From positions 558,001-622,000 of the forward strand of contig NZ_JAMSCK010000002.1 of assembly GCF_023805255.1 (NCBI RefSeq): a DNA stretch of 64,000 nucleotides, written 5' to 3'. This DNA comes from Gramella jeungdoensis. GTDB lineage: Bacteria; Bacteroidota; Bacteroidia; Flavobacteriales; Flavobacteriaceae. This document shows positions 48,421 through 57,009 of the stretch, one piece after another; position 1 is the first letter of the stretch; each line of letters opens with the position of its first letter. The translations under genes were made by a program, and so were the position numbers. The notes under the pieces are model-generated. The model saw nothing but the letters and a program-made list of their open reading frames with translations, had not been told where the DNA came from and searched no databases.

Positions 48421-49173
48421 ATGAGAAAAAACATCGTAGCCGGAAACTGGAAAATGAACAATGATCTTTCGGAAACCGAAGAACTTATTAGCCATTTAAA
48501 ACTTCAAATGGTGAAAGAGCCGGAGGCTACAGTAATGGTGGCACCGTCTTTTACAAATCTTTATCCCACTTTTCAGGCCTTAAGGGACACTCCCATTATC
48601 GTTGCAGCGCAGAATATGCATGAAAGTGAAAAAGGAGCATTTACTGGAGAGGTTTCAGCCTCTATGCTTAAAAGTGTGGGTGTGAATACAGTGATTCTCG
48701 GCCATAGTGAGCGCAGGGCTTATTTCAATGAAACCAATGAATTGCTTGAGAAGAAAGTAAAAGCAGCTATTGATAATGAAATGACGGTGATCTTTTGCTT
48801 TGGAGAAGAGCTTGAAGACAGGAAGAATGATAAGCATTTCGATTTAGTAGAAACACAATTAAAAGAAAGTCTTTTTCAGCTTCCAAAAAGCGCATGGAAC
48901 AATATCATCCTGGCATACGAGCCGGTTTGGGCCATAGGAACCGGAGAGACGGCCAGTCCCGAGCAGGCGCAGGAAATGCATAAACACATCAGGCAACTTC
49001 TGGAAAAGAATGTTGGAAAAGAGGTAGCCGAAAATACTTCGATCCTTTACGGAGGTAGTGTAAAACCAAACAATGCCAAAGAAATTTTCGCGAAAGAAGA
49101 TGTTGATGGGGGGCTTATTGGTGGCGCCAGTCTTAATGCGGTAGATTTTGTAGAGATCGTAAATTCATTCTAA
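48421..49173 (+). CDS. tpiA: Triosephosphate isomerase
   Basis: 250 residues. Substrate and catalytic residues are Lys11 (GNWKMN), His95 (LGHSERR) and Glu167 (AYEPVWAIGTG), and the phosphate loop is YGGSVKPNNAK. It interconverts dihydroxyacetone phosphate and glyceraldehyde 3-phosphate. prmA begins one base after the stop, so the two are co-transcribed. Confidence 0.97.
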   Translation: MRKNIVAGNWKMNNDLSETEELISHLKLQMVKEPEATVMVAPSFTNLYPTFQALRDTPIIVAAQNMHESEKGAFTGEVSASMLKSVGVNTVILGHSERRAYFNETNELLEKKVKAAIDNEMTVIFCFGEELEDRKNDKHFDLVETQLKESLFQLPKSAWNNIILAYEPVWAIGTGETASPEQAQEMHKHIRQLLEKNVGKEVAENTSILYGGSVKPNNAKEIFAKEDVDGGLIGGASLNAVDFVEIVNSF

Positions 49174-49174
49174 A

Positions 49175-50008
49175 ATGGGTGGGAATTACCTTGAATTTCA
49201 GTTCAAAATAGAACCGGTGCAACCGGCTTCTGAAATCCTGATCGCTGAACTGGGATATCTGGGATTTGAAAGCTTTGTTGAGAATGATGATGGTATAACC
49301 GCTTATATTCCTGTAGAGGAATATGAAGATGATCTGCTCGCAGGGGTTCATATACTACAGTCTGAAGAATTCGAGATCAGCTACACGATGAACGAGATCG
49401 AAAGATTCAACTGGAATGAAGAATGGGAGAAGAATTTCACTCCTATTCTGGTTGACGAACATTGCAGTGTAAGAGCACCTTTTCATCCTAAAACAGAAGC
49501 CGAATTCGATATCGTCATAGAACCGAAAATGTCATTTGGCACGGGTCATCACGCAACTACTCATATGATGATTCAGCATATCCTCAAGAATGAGTGGGAA
49601 GACAAAACGGTATTGGATATGGGCTGTGGAACAGGAGTACTTGCTATCCTTACGGCTATGAAAGGAGCTTCAAAAATCGATGCGATAGACATTGATAACT
49701 GGTGCTATTTGAATACACTGGAAAATATTGCCCGTAATGATTGTGAGCATATAAATGTAGAAGAAGGCGGGGCTGAATTACTTGAGGACAGGAGCTATGA
49801 TATGATCCTGGCCAATATTAATAGGAACATTCTTTTAAGGGATTTGCCGGTCTATGAAAAAAGTCTTAATCCTAATGGGAGTTTATTTTTAAGCGGTTTC
49901 TATAGTGGGGATCTGCCCGTAATTGAAAAGGCCTGTAAAGAGCTTGGCTTATATTTTGTGGAAAATCTTGAAAGGAACGATTGGATAGCCGCAAAGTTTT
50001 CACGCTGA
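49175..50008 (+). CDS. prmA: Ribosomal protein L11 methyltransferase
   Basis: 277 residues with an N-terminal L11-recognition domain (about 1-95) and a SAM domain with PKMSFGTGHHATT, VLDMGCGTGVLAI, IDIDNW and MILANINRNILL. It trimethylates ribosomal protein L11. Directly follows tpiA and precedes clpS, an order I regard as common in Bacteroidota. Confidence 0.95.
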   Translation: MGGNYLEFQFKIEPVQPASEILIAELGYLGFESFVENDDGITAYIPVEEYEDDLLAGVHILQSEEFEISYTMNEIERFNWNEEWEKNFTPILVDEHCSVRAPFHPKTEAEFDIVIEPKMSFGTGHHATTHMMIQHILKNEWEDKTVLDMGCGTGVLAILTAMKGASKIDAIDIDNWCYLNTLENIARNDCEHINVEEGGAELLEDRSYDMILANINRNILLRDLPVYEKSLNPNGSLFLSGFYSGDLPVIEKACKELGLYFVENLERNDWIAAKFSR

Positions 50009-50026
50009 GGTTTTTATCATAATTTG

Positions 50027-50034
50027 TATCTTTG
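50027..50034 (+). promoter_or_regulatory. -7 element upstream of clpS
   Basis: tatctttg matches TAnnTTTG and lies 30 bp before the clpS ATG, between prmA and clpS. No clear -33 element. Confidence 0.4.
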
Positions 50035-50063
50035 AATCTAAGTTGCATGAGAAAATTTTGAAG

Positions 50064-50339
50064 ATGAGCACGAAAGAAGAATTATTAGAAAAGCTTGAAG
50101 TAAAGACGAAAGAGAAGAAGCAAAATGAGATCGTATTGTATAATGATGATTACAATACCTTTGATCATGTAATAGAGACCCTTATTTATGCCTGTGATCA
50201 CACTCCTGAACAGGCCGAGCAATGTTCCATCCTGGTTCATTACAAAGGAAAATGCACCGTGAAGACCGGACCTTATGAAGATCTTAAGCCTCGTTGTTCA
50301 AAGTTACTGGATGCGGGCTTAAGCGCAGAAATACTTTAA
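50064..50339 (+). CDS. clpS: ATP-dependent Clp protease adaptor ClpS
   Basis: 91 residues from the ATG at 50064; a TTG at 50043 in frame would add seven residues but is less likely. The N-degron pocket motif is present as VLYNDDYNTFDHVIE, with the downstream HYKGKCTVKTGPYEDL. ClpS hands N-end rule substrates to ClpA-type unfoldases. The clpP gene at 38.3 kb is far away, so the parts of the machine are dispersed. Confidence 0.93.
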   Translation: MSTKEELLEKLEVKTKEKKQNEIVLYNDDYNTFDHVIETLIYACDHTPEQAEQCSILVHYKGKCTVKTGPYEDLKPRCSKLLDAGLSAEIL

Positions 50340-50361
50340 AATCAATTTTAGTCAGATATAT

Positions 50362-50496
50362 AAAAGAGGCTGTCTAAAAAGTAAATCCAAACGTCATTAC
50401 GAACGAAGTGAAGTAATCTGTCCTTGATTACCAATTGGTAAAGATTGCTTCGTACCTCGCAATGACAGATAAATGACTTTTTAGACAGCCTCTTTT
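50362..50496. repeat. 135-bp inverted-repeat element (MITE/REP-like) between convergent genes
   Basis: Perfect 21-bp terminal inverted repeats (50362-50382 and 50476-50496; gaggctgtctaaaaagt as core) enclose an inner imperfect palindrome: gtcattacgaacgaagtgaa (50413-50432) and attgcttcgtacctcgcaat. The inner part resembles repeats widespread in Bacteroidota. It has no coding capacity. The T tract at its right end (50493-50499) means it could also act as the terminator of clpS. Confidence 0.75.
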
Positions 50497-50497
50497 T

Positions 50498-51172
50498 TTA
50501 ACTCTTTTTCAGAACGAAGATAATTGACGCTGGAAGATTCTGATCATTAAGTGGTTCATATAAATTTTCCAGGATAAGATCTGAACTTTTAAAGTCCGCG
50601 TGCCAGTCCTCTATTGTTCGGGCATACCAGGAATGGGAATTTCTAAAATTACCTTTCAGGCCTTTCCATGAATCCTCTATCCACTTACTTTTATAGGTTA
50701 GATCATTCTGAATAAGAAAATATGGATGAATGCTCTGGATAAAAATTTTTCCATCTTTTACAAGAGCATTTTGAAGTTCTAATAATAAGCCTGAAATATT
50801 CTTTTCATAAAGGCAGAAATTTAAAACTACCGAATCAAAAGGGGAGTTAGGAATATTTTTCCCCGATTCTATTTCTTCATAAGATAGCTTGTAAAAAGTG
50901 CCTTTGCCTTTCTTTTCGGCTTCTTTAAGCAAAGCTTTTGTAGCGTCCACTCCCGTTACCTTAAAACCCTTATCCATCAACTCTCTCGTAAGCCAGCCTT
51001 CACCGCAGCCAAGATCGAGTATTTTTGAAGCGCTATGTTTTTCAATGGTTTCAACAATAGCCTTATTTGTGATCTTTCGGGATTCGATAGCTTTATTGTC
51101 GAGTATTTTAATCCATTCTGCGGAGTTTATCTCCCACGATTTTAGTATTTCTTCAGCTTTACTCATAATCAC
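50498..51172 (-). CDS. Class I SAM-dependent methyltransferase
   Basis: 224 residues (218-222 if started at MSKAEEIL, 51166). The SAM-binding glycine loop is ILDLGCGEGWLTREL, followed by VTGVDATKALL and FDSVVLNFCLYE. The pattern is of the Methyltransf_25/UbiE kind. Substrate unknown; the tail LYEPLNDQNLPASIIFVLKK is typical of small-molecule methyltransferases. It is bounded by the inverted-repeat element on one side and the SusD terminator on the other. Confidence 0.82.
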   Translation of the reverse strand: MIMSKAEEILKSWEINSAEWIKILDNKAIESRKITNKAIVETIEKHSASKILDLGCGEGWLTRELMDKGFKVTGVDATKALLKEAEKKGKGTFYKLSYEEIESGKNIPNSPFDSVVLNFCLYEKNISGLLLELQNALVKDGKIFIQSIHPYFLIQNDLTYKSKWIEDSWKGLKGNFRNSHSWYARTIEDWHADFKSSDLILENLYEPLNDQNLPASIIFVLKKS

Positions 51173-51185
51173 CTAAATTAAAATA

Positions 51186-51219
51186 AAAAAGACCTGCTTT
51201 ATTGAAAACAGGTCTTTTT
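51186..51219 (-). terminator. Hairpin between the methyltransferase and susD genes
   Basis: aaaaagacctg (51186-51196) and caggtcttttt (51209-51219) form an 11-bp stem with A and T tracts at both ends. It lies 20 bp after the susD stop on the minus strand and is the likely end of the susCD transcript. Confidence 0.85.
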
Positions 51220-51239
51220 CATAATCAATTAAATGAAGA

Positions 51240-52571
51240 TCAGATTGCGGGATCTGTCGGAGTATTAGGATTGCTATTCCTTTCACTTTCAGGGAAAGGA
51301 TAGAAGTTCCTGTTACGTTCTTCATCGTAATTTCTGGCAGCACCACTTGGTTCTGGTCTGTTAAACCTTCTACTGTCTTCCAGGCTCATTCCTGTAAGGA
51401 ATAATTCAGCTCTTCTGTTGGTATATATCTCATCCAACAAAGCGTCCACTTCAGCAGGTCCGGAATATCCATCAAGATTAGCATCTACTTCTAAAGCGTC
51501 TGTGCCAGTAAGTACCCTGTTCAAAGCCTCGGTAGCAGCTGCTACATCTGGAGATGATTTCCGCAGGTTTGCCTCTGCTATGATAAGATCCATTTCATCT
51601 GGTAAATAAACAGGAATTGGTTCTGTACTAACATCAAAGAATCCCGCCAGATTTTCTATTGGAAGACCATTTTGGTTAACAGTGTCCAAAGGAATAAGAT
51701 AGAATTCCTTGCGGTCGTCATTTTCTTCTGGTTTCAATCCTTCAGGAAGGCCAAAGTTATCCCTTGGCTTAAAGTTAGGAGCGGCGTTCTGATAAACCCT
51801 GCTCCAAATCGGATTCAAATTCTGACTGTCATAAAGAAACATGGAAGTGGAACTTTGGTCAACACTATTTGCAGCTGTAATCGCTGCATCATAGTTACCT
51901 GCAAAGAGATTGTAACGTGCAAGCATGGCCTGAATAGTATTTTCCAGATCTATATTTCCCTGGGTAATTGCCGAATTGAATTCGGCCGATACAGGAGTAG
52001 ATGAAATAAGGGAAGCTGCCTCATTTAATAAACTTATCGCTGCTGCGAAACCTTCCATTCTGGGTACAAAATTAGCATTATTCTCCTGGTTGGTTTGAAT
52101 CACAACATCTGTATAATTCTGGGATAAACTTCCAATTGCCATCGCTTTATAAAGCTTGGCATAAGCTACTAAACCACTCTCGGTTCCGGCCTGAAGTTCA
52201 AGATTGGGAACATTGGCTTCAATATCCTCAGCTACCTTCATCACCCGAAGCATGGTTCTCCAAAGACCTTCAACATTCGAATTGAAGTTTGGCAATTCAG
52301 TACCACCATCTTCAAGCTCTATCATATTCTGAAAAGTTGTGGTGATAGCTGCTTCTCGGGTAGTGATAGCAGGAGTTTCAATGATCCATCTTAAGCCAGT
52401 AGTTGAATATAACTGCTGCATTCCTACCGTGGCAGCAAGTATACCTTCTCTGGAGGAATAGGTTTGCTGATCGGTCGGTGCATTTGGATTGTCAAAGTTG
52501 GTTTCACAAGCCACACCTGTGACCATTAAAACCAGGACAAGTAAAATCTTTATGTTTATATATTTTTTCAT
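51240..52571 (-). CDS. SusD/RagB-like surface lipoprotein
   Basis: 443 residues from MKKYINIKILLV (52571); an in-frame start at 52580 adds three. It is a lipoprotein (VTGVAC lipobox) of the SusD type with TPR-like helices and the C-terminal RAELFLTGMSLEDSRRFNR and FYPFPESERNSNP, which is characteristic. It would cap the TonB-dependent transporter SusC at the outer membrane. The ligand is unknown. It follows the susC gene by 18 bp from that start. Confidence 0.93.
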   Translation of the reverse strand: MKKYINIKILLVLVLMVTGVACETNFDNPNAPTDQQTYSSREGILAATVGMQQLYSTTGLRWIIETPAITTREAAITTTFQNMIELEDGGTELPNFNSNVEGLWRTMLRVMKVAEDIEANVPNLELQAGTESGLVAYAKLYKAMAIGSLSQNYTDVVIQTNQENNANFVPRMEGFAAAISLLNEAASLISSTPVSAEFNSAITQGNIDLENTIQAMLARYNLFAGNYDAAITAANSVDQSSTSMFLYDSQNLNPIWSRVYQNAAPNFKPRDNFGLPEGLKPEENDDRKEFYLIPLDTVNQNGLPIENLAGFFDVSTEPIPVYLPDEMDLIIAEANLRKSSPDVAAATEALNRVLTGTDALEVDANLDGYSGPAEVDALLDEIYTNRRAELFLTGMSLEDSRRFNRPEPSGAARNYDEERNRNFYPFPESERNSNPNTPTDPAI

Positions 52572-52589
52572 ATTATTCATTCTTTTTCA

Positions 52590-55562
52590 TTAGAAACTTA
52601 CGTTAACGCCAAACTGATAGGTTCTTGGAATCGGAACGGCTGCAAAATCAAATCCGCGTACATTACTTTGTCCACCAGTATTGATCTCAGGATCCCATCC
52701 GCTGTAATCATCCCATGAAATAAGATTTCTGCCTACAAGGCTTAGCTTGATCCTGTCTATGTGCTCCCATGGTTCATTGATTGAATAGCTCAGGGATAGT
52801 TCTCTTAATTTTACAAAAGAACCATCTTCCACAAACTCTTCAAATATACCAGCCTGGGCACTTCCGTAACCCTTAGGCCTGTTTCCTAACAGTTCCTCAC
52901 CAACATTTGAACCACCTCCAAAGATCACATTGTCCAGTAACCTTCGGTTCCAGTTAAATACATCGAAGCCCTGTACGGCGTCAAATTGTAGTCTTAAATC
53001 AAAGTTCTTATAGCTTAGTTCATTTATAAGAGAGCCGTACCAGTCTGGATTCGGATCACCAATAACTTTAGACGATGAGCCATCTTCAGTAGTCCCTCTT
53101 ACAGGATATCCGGCATCATCAAGAACTATATCTCCATTTTCATCTCTTGCATAGAATTGGCGATAGAAAACACCAAGTGACTCACCTTCTATTACGTAGT
53201 TTGTCGCAAAACTTCCTGCCAGAGCAAATTGCTGTCCTGCTACATTGGTCACTTTATTTTCATTGCTTGTATAGGTTGCGGTAAGATTCCAGGTGAAATC
53301 ATCGGTTCTTACCGGGATGGCTCTTAATAAGATTTCCACACCTCTGTTCTCAAGTTTCCCTACACTTTCAAAGCGAGAACTAAAACCTGAAGAAGGCGCG
53401 AGTTCTCTGTTAAGAAGTAAATCGGTAACGTCTTGCATATAGTAAGTGAACTCCATACCTAAACGGCCTTCGAAAAAGCCTGCATCAAAACCAAATTCGG
53501 TTTCCGTTTGTCTTTCAGGTGCAGCGTCAACATTTCCGAGTTGGGTTCCTAATAATAAACTGCTTTGTCCATTAATGGAACTTGGTGCAAAATTGGTGAA
53601 TCGGCTAAATGCAGGTAGGGCATTAAGTCCACCAGATTGTCCCCAGGCCGCTCTTAGTTTAAGTGTATTAAAGATATCACCTATGCCTTGTTCCCAGAAG
53701 TCTTCTTCAGAGATGATATAAGAAATACCCGCCTTTCCATAAAGCTGATCTCTTTCATCTTTACCAAAAGCAGAAGAACCATCTGTTCTAATTGCTCCGT
53801 TTACATACAGCTTATCCTTAAAGCCAAAAGACTGCTGGATGAAGCCACCCCATAAAGAGAATGGAATTCTTGTTTCACCCTGTTCAAGAATACTACCGTT
53901 ACTCGCAGTCTCTACCACTGGAGGAAGGCCGGTAGCCTGGATCCCGATCCTTTCCGCTTCCTGGAACTGATAAGTTCCTCCTACCGTAGTGGTGGATGAG
54001 AGGTCATCGGTGATATTTGCCTGGTACGTCAGGTTTAGATCACTGTTATACTGAAAGTTGTTGAGGTCTGATCTTCTGGCAAAACCATCGGCATTAGGAG
54101 AGGTGTTGCCTACAGGAATAAAAGCGGTAGCCGACTGGTTATAATAGTCCATACCAAAAACATAGGAGGCTGAAAGATTATCGGTGATTTCAGCATCGAG
54201 TTTAAAGCTTGTAATAAATCGGTTGGTTTTATTTCCAAATTCGAACCTTTCAACAGCCTCAGCAGGGTTGGTACGTGGTACCAGTAATGATGTCACTGGG
54301 TATACGCCTGACTCGTTAGGAGCCGGATTTATTGAGTTTTCACTGAAAAGAAATCCTGTAATGGCACCGTAAGCAGAATTAATACCTCCGTTAGGAATAT
54401 CGTTACTTACGCTTCTGGCATAGTTGAAGTCTCCAGTGACCTTTAGCCAGTCAAAAGCATCCAATACCAAATTTGTTTTGAAATTGATCCTTTCAAAATC
54501 GGTATTTTTGATTATTCCTTCATTGTTAAGGTAGGCTCCAGATACATAATATCTCATATCTTCTGAACCCCCGTTTACTGAAAGGGCGTTTTCTATTCCA
54601 TAACCGGTGTCGAAGAATTCTTCCTGAAGGTCATATCTTTCCACAGGCACCGTTTCAAGATTTGTACGGTCAAAAGGATCAACCCAGGCCAGGGGAGCGG
54701 TATTGTAGTCTATTTTCTTTCTTAATTCGCTCATCTTCACACTTGAAGTGAAGTTGAACTGGGCAGGGCCCACCTTTCCTTTTTTGGTAAAGATCTGTAC
54801 TACCCCGTTGTTGGCTCTTGATCCATATATTGCTGAAGCGGCAGCACCTTTAATAACCTCGATCTTTTCAATATCATCGGGGTTAATGTCTGCAAGCCTG
54901 TTTTGAGTGTTTCCTCCAATATCCACAAGTTCATTACTCGCGTTGTTCAGGATAACTCCATCAAGAATATAAAGAGGCTGGTTTCCTCCTAAACTACTGG
55001 CGCCTCGGAGTAAGACCGAGATACCGCCTGCAGGATCTCCAGAGTTTTGGGTTACCAGTGCCCCGGTAATTTTCCCCTGTAATGCCTGATCTACCTGAAC
55101 GGCTGCTGTATTAGCAAGATTTTCAGCGTTTACAGAAGATATGTTGTTACCCAATGCTCTTTTATTGATCCCAACTACGTTACCGGTTACAACCACCTCA
55201 TCAAGGCTTAAAAGGTCTTCCACAACCTGGAAATCATTTTGTACCTGAGTTTGACCTCCTAGAGTAATGGTGATCTTTTGTGTTTTGTGTGCTACTGAGT
55301 TCACTACTAGAGTGTACTGCCCGGGATTCAAATTTGCCGTAAATCTGTAATTTCCGTCAAAATCTGTAGAAGCACCTCTGTTAGTGTTTTCTAGAAAAAC
55401 TGATACCCCCGGGACGGGTACGTTTGAAGCTCGGTCTGTTACTGTACCAGTAAATACATAATCATTGGTTTGTGCCAGTAACCTGTTGTTCTGTCCTAAG
55501 AAAAACAACAGGAACAATAGTATAGGAGCTATTGTGGCTTTCTTAAAGAAGCTTTTCCTCAT
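52590..55562 (-). CDS. SusC/RagA-type TonB-linked outer membrane transporter
   Basis: 990 residues: signal peptide to about residue 30 (FLGQNNRLLAQ), a carboxypeptidase-regulatory-like domain (about 37-110, TDRASNVPVPGVSVFLENT), a TonB-plug (about 115-260) with LRGASSLGGNQPLYILDGV, IEKIEVIKGAAASAIYGSRA and GVVQIFTKKG, then a beta barrel ending in an aromatic residue (VNVSF). It imports substrate bound by SusD. No SusE/F, sulfatase or glycoside hydrolase is present nearby, so it is not a typical complete PUL. Confidence 0.95.
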   Translation of the reverse strand: MRKSFFKKATIAPILLFLLFFLGQNNRLLAQTNDYVFTGTVTDRASNVPVPGVSVFLENTNRGASTDFDGNYRFTANLNPGQYTLVVNSVAHKTQKITITLGGQTQVQNDFQVVEDLLSLDEVVVTGNVVGINKRALGNNISSVNAENLANTAAVQVDQALQGKITGALVTQNSGDPAGGISVLLRGASSLGGNQPLYILDGVILNNASNELVDIGGNTQNRLADINPDDIEKIEVIKGAAASAIYGSRANNGVVQIFTKKGKVGPAQFNFTSSVKMSELRKKIDYNTAPLAWVDPFDRTNLETVPVERYDLQEEFFDTGYGIENALSVNGGSEDMRYYVSGAYLNNEGIIKNTDFERINFKTNLVLDAFDWLKVTGDFNYARSVSNDIPNGGINSAYGAITGFLFSENSINPAPNESGVYPVTSLLVPRTNPAEAVERFEFGNKTNRFITSFKLDAEITDNLSASYVFGMDYYNQSATAFIPVGNTSPNADGFARRSDLNNFQYNSDLNLTYQANITDDLSSTTTVGGTYQFQEAERIGIQATGLPPVVETASNGSILEQGETRIPFSLWGGFIQQSFGFKDKLYVNGAIRTDGSSAFGKDERDQLYGKAGISYIISEEDFWEQGIGDIFNTLKLRAAWGQSGGLNALPAFSRFTNFAPSSINGQSSLLLGTQLGNVDAAPERQTETEFGFDAGFFEGRLGMEFTYYMQDVTDLLLNRELAPSSGFSSRFESVGKLENRGVEILLRAIPVRTDDFTWNLTATYTSNENKVTNVAGQQFALAGSFATNYVIEGESLGVFYRQFYARDENGDIVLDDAGYPVRGTTEDGSSSKVIGDPNPDWYGSLINELSYKNFDLRLQFDAVQGFDVFNWNRRLLDNVIFGGGSNVGEELLGNRPKGYGSAQAGIFEEFVEDGSFVKLRELSLSYSINEPWEHIDRIKLSLVGRNLISWDDYSGWDPEINTGGQSNVRGFDFAAVPIPRTYQFGVNVSF

Positions 55563-55748
55563 GTATCAATTATTTGTGGATTAATAATAATTTTTAACGT
55601 TAATAAGATTTTTATCTGACTAATCTACAATAAAAAACTATTCAAATTGCTGTTTATTGCCGTATTTAATGTGTTAAATTGCAATTATTTGTAGTTTTTA
55701 TAATTTTTTCTGCAGCTTTTTGCAGTATTTTAGTGCAAATTTCTCATA
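55563..55748. promoter_or_regulatory. Divergent control region between susC and the DeoR gene
   Basis: This 186-bp AT-rich gap must hold both promoters. It contains the inverted repeat ctgcagctttttgcag (55710-55725) and repeated aaattgc/attgc pentamers (near 55645, 55656 and 55677), candidate sites for the DeoR-type regulator. No clear TAnnTTTG box was identified in either direction. Operator assignment is an inference. Confidence 0.35.
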
Positions 55749-56498
55749 ATGCTAAAGGAAGAGCGTCACCAAATCATATTAAGAAAGGTATTATTGCATA
55801 ACCGTGTGCTATTAGGGGATCTGGCGGAACATTTAAACGTATCGGTAGATACTGTGAGGAGGGATGTTAAGGAACTCGATCGTGGAGGTAAACTTAGAAA
55901 AGTTCATGGCGGGGCTGTGAGTCTGGGTTATAAAATATTTCCTTATGATGAACAGGAGTTTTACCTGCATAAGAAAAAGAAGGCCATTGCTAAGAAAGCG
56001 GTGAAACTGATAAAGAATAATCAGGTTTTGCTAATAGGAGGAGGAACCACAAGTTTGGAACTCATTAATGAGATACCCTCAAAATTAAGATTAACGGTGT
56101 TTACACCCAGCTTACCGGTAGCCTGGAAACTGATGTCTTTACCTAATATTGAAGTTATTTTTATTGGAGGTAAAATATCCAGGGATTCTCAGGTTAGTGT
56201 GGGCGGTAGTGCACTAAGGTTTTTATCTGATATTAAGGCAGATATTTGTTTTCTCGGAACGGGAAATATTGATGCCGGCTTTGGCATCTCTGAAATGGAC
56301 TGGGATGTGGTGCAATTAAAAAAAGCTATGATCGATGCTTCAAAGAAGACTGTACTTCTTACTATTTCAGAAAAACTGAATTCGACACAGAGCTATAAAA
56401 TCTGTGATATTTCTCAGCTGGATACTCTGGTAACTGAACTAAGCCCGGATTCTGCTATTCTAAAGGAATATAGAAACCAAAAAATCGATATTCTTTAG
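55749..56498 (+). CDS. DeoR-family transcriptional regulator
   Basis: 249 residues. The N-terminal helix-turn-helix reads LLGDLAEHLNVSVDTVRRD followed by the family signature LRKVHGGAVSLG. The DeoRC effector domain has VLLIGGGTTSLELINEIP and later DICFLGTGNIDAGFGI. DeoR proteins generally repress sugar uptake or use and respond to phosphorylated sugars. Its divergent position from susC suggests it controls the SusCD pair. Confidence 0.92.
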   Translation: MLKEERHQIILRKVLLHNRVLLGDLAEHLNVSVDTVRRDVKELDRGGKLRKVHGGAVSLGYKIFPYDEQEFYLHKKKKAIAKKAVKLIKNNQVLLIGGGTTSLELINEIPSKLRLTVFTPSLPVAWKLMSLPNIEVIFIGGKISRDSQVSVGGSALRFLSDIKADICFLGTGNIDAGFGISEMDWDVVQLKKAMIDASKKTVLLTISEKLNSTQSYKICDISQLDTLVTELSPDSAILKEYRNQKIDIL

Positions 56499-56548
56499 GT
56501 TGAATCACTGTCTCAGGTTTTCACAGGAAATTTTTAAAAAAGACTTTT

Positions 56549-56576
56549 TTTGAATTAAAAATAAAACTTATATTTG
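56549..56576 (+). promoter_or_regulatory. Promoter of tRNA-Arg
   Basis: A -33 tttg (56549-56552) and a -7 tatatttg (56569-56576) are 16 bp apart. The box is 36 bp before the mature tRNA, so a short leader is expected. Confidence 0.6.
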
Positions 56577-56612
56577 CACCCGCTTTGTGGGACACAAAGT
56601 GAATGATTATAA

Positions 56613-56686
56613 GGCCTCGTGGCGCAACTGAATAGCGCATCTGATTACGGCTCAGAAGGTTGCAGGTTTGAATCCTGCCGAGGTCA
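56613..56686 (+). tRNA. tRNA-Arg (anticodon ACG)
   Basis: A 74-nt cloverleaf: acceptor ggcctcg/cgaggtc with a G-T wobble pair, anticodon arm tctgattacggctcaga with ACG, T arm gcaggtttgaatcctgc, discriminator A. CCA is not encoded. The ACG anticodon would be edited to ICG by TadA. Confidence 0.95.
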
Positions 56687-56695
56687 CAAATCAAG

Positions 56696-56726
56696 AAAAC
56701 CCCTTCGATATGAAGGGGTTTTTTTA
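56696..56726 (+). terminator. Terminator after tRNA-Arg
   Basis: Stem aaccccttc and gaaggggtt with a short loop at 56698-56719, followed by a run of T to 56725. Suitable for the tRNA transcript; also at the 3' end of the small minus-strand frame next to it. Confidence 0.85.
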
Positions 56727-56909
56727 TTACTTCCATTTTTGATAATATCGACGGGATTCAGATTTCTTAAGCCCTCCCTCCTTGATGTTAAATGCTACCC
56801 TGGGGAAAAAATTACGGTCTGTCTTAAGGTCTGGGATAATTTTATAATTACAAATATGTAATGAATCGCTGTATTTTTTATAGTACCTGAATTTCTCCTG
56901 CATATTCAT
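56727..56909 (-). pseudogene. Possible small or decayed gene, 60 codons, unknown function
   Basis: A minus-strand frame from an ATG at 56909 ends next to a hairpin. The translation has a protein-like composition (MNMQEKFRYYKKYSDSLHI, then FFPRVAFNIKEGGLKKSESR). The frame stays open for about 15 codons upstream of the ATG (KKNYSDKERFFDFV) before two stops, which is why a 5'-truncated remnant is possible. No family recognised. It lies in the 323-bp interval between tRNA-Arg and nirB, a classic insertion neighbourhood. It could also be a chance open frame. Confidence 0.3.
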
Positions 56910-56955
56910 TACGAAATCAAAAAATCTTTCCTTGTCAGAGTAATTTTTCTTTTAC

Positions 56956-57006
56956 TACGTATTATTAACTAAGTATAATTACATATATTTGTTTGGTAAA
57001 TACGTA
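56956..57006 (+). promoter_or_regulatory. nirB promoter with two TACGTA sites
   Basis: A -7 box tatatttg (56984-56991) lies 18 bp before the nirB ATG. No ttg is found at -33; instead a palindromic TACGTA (56956-56961) occupies the upstream activator zone. A second TACGTA at 57001-57006 lies within tttggtaaatacgta (56992-57006), which recurs exactly upstream of the narK-type gene. The pattern suggests activator-dependent control. Confidence 0.5.
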
Positions 57007-57009
57007 GTT

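Noticed and set aside
56613-57009. A genomic island inserted at tRNA-Arg
   Set aside because: No integrase, no second copy of the tRNA 3' end within the window and only one doubtful remnant frame; the nirB block looks native in base composition.
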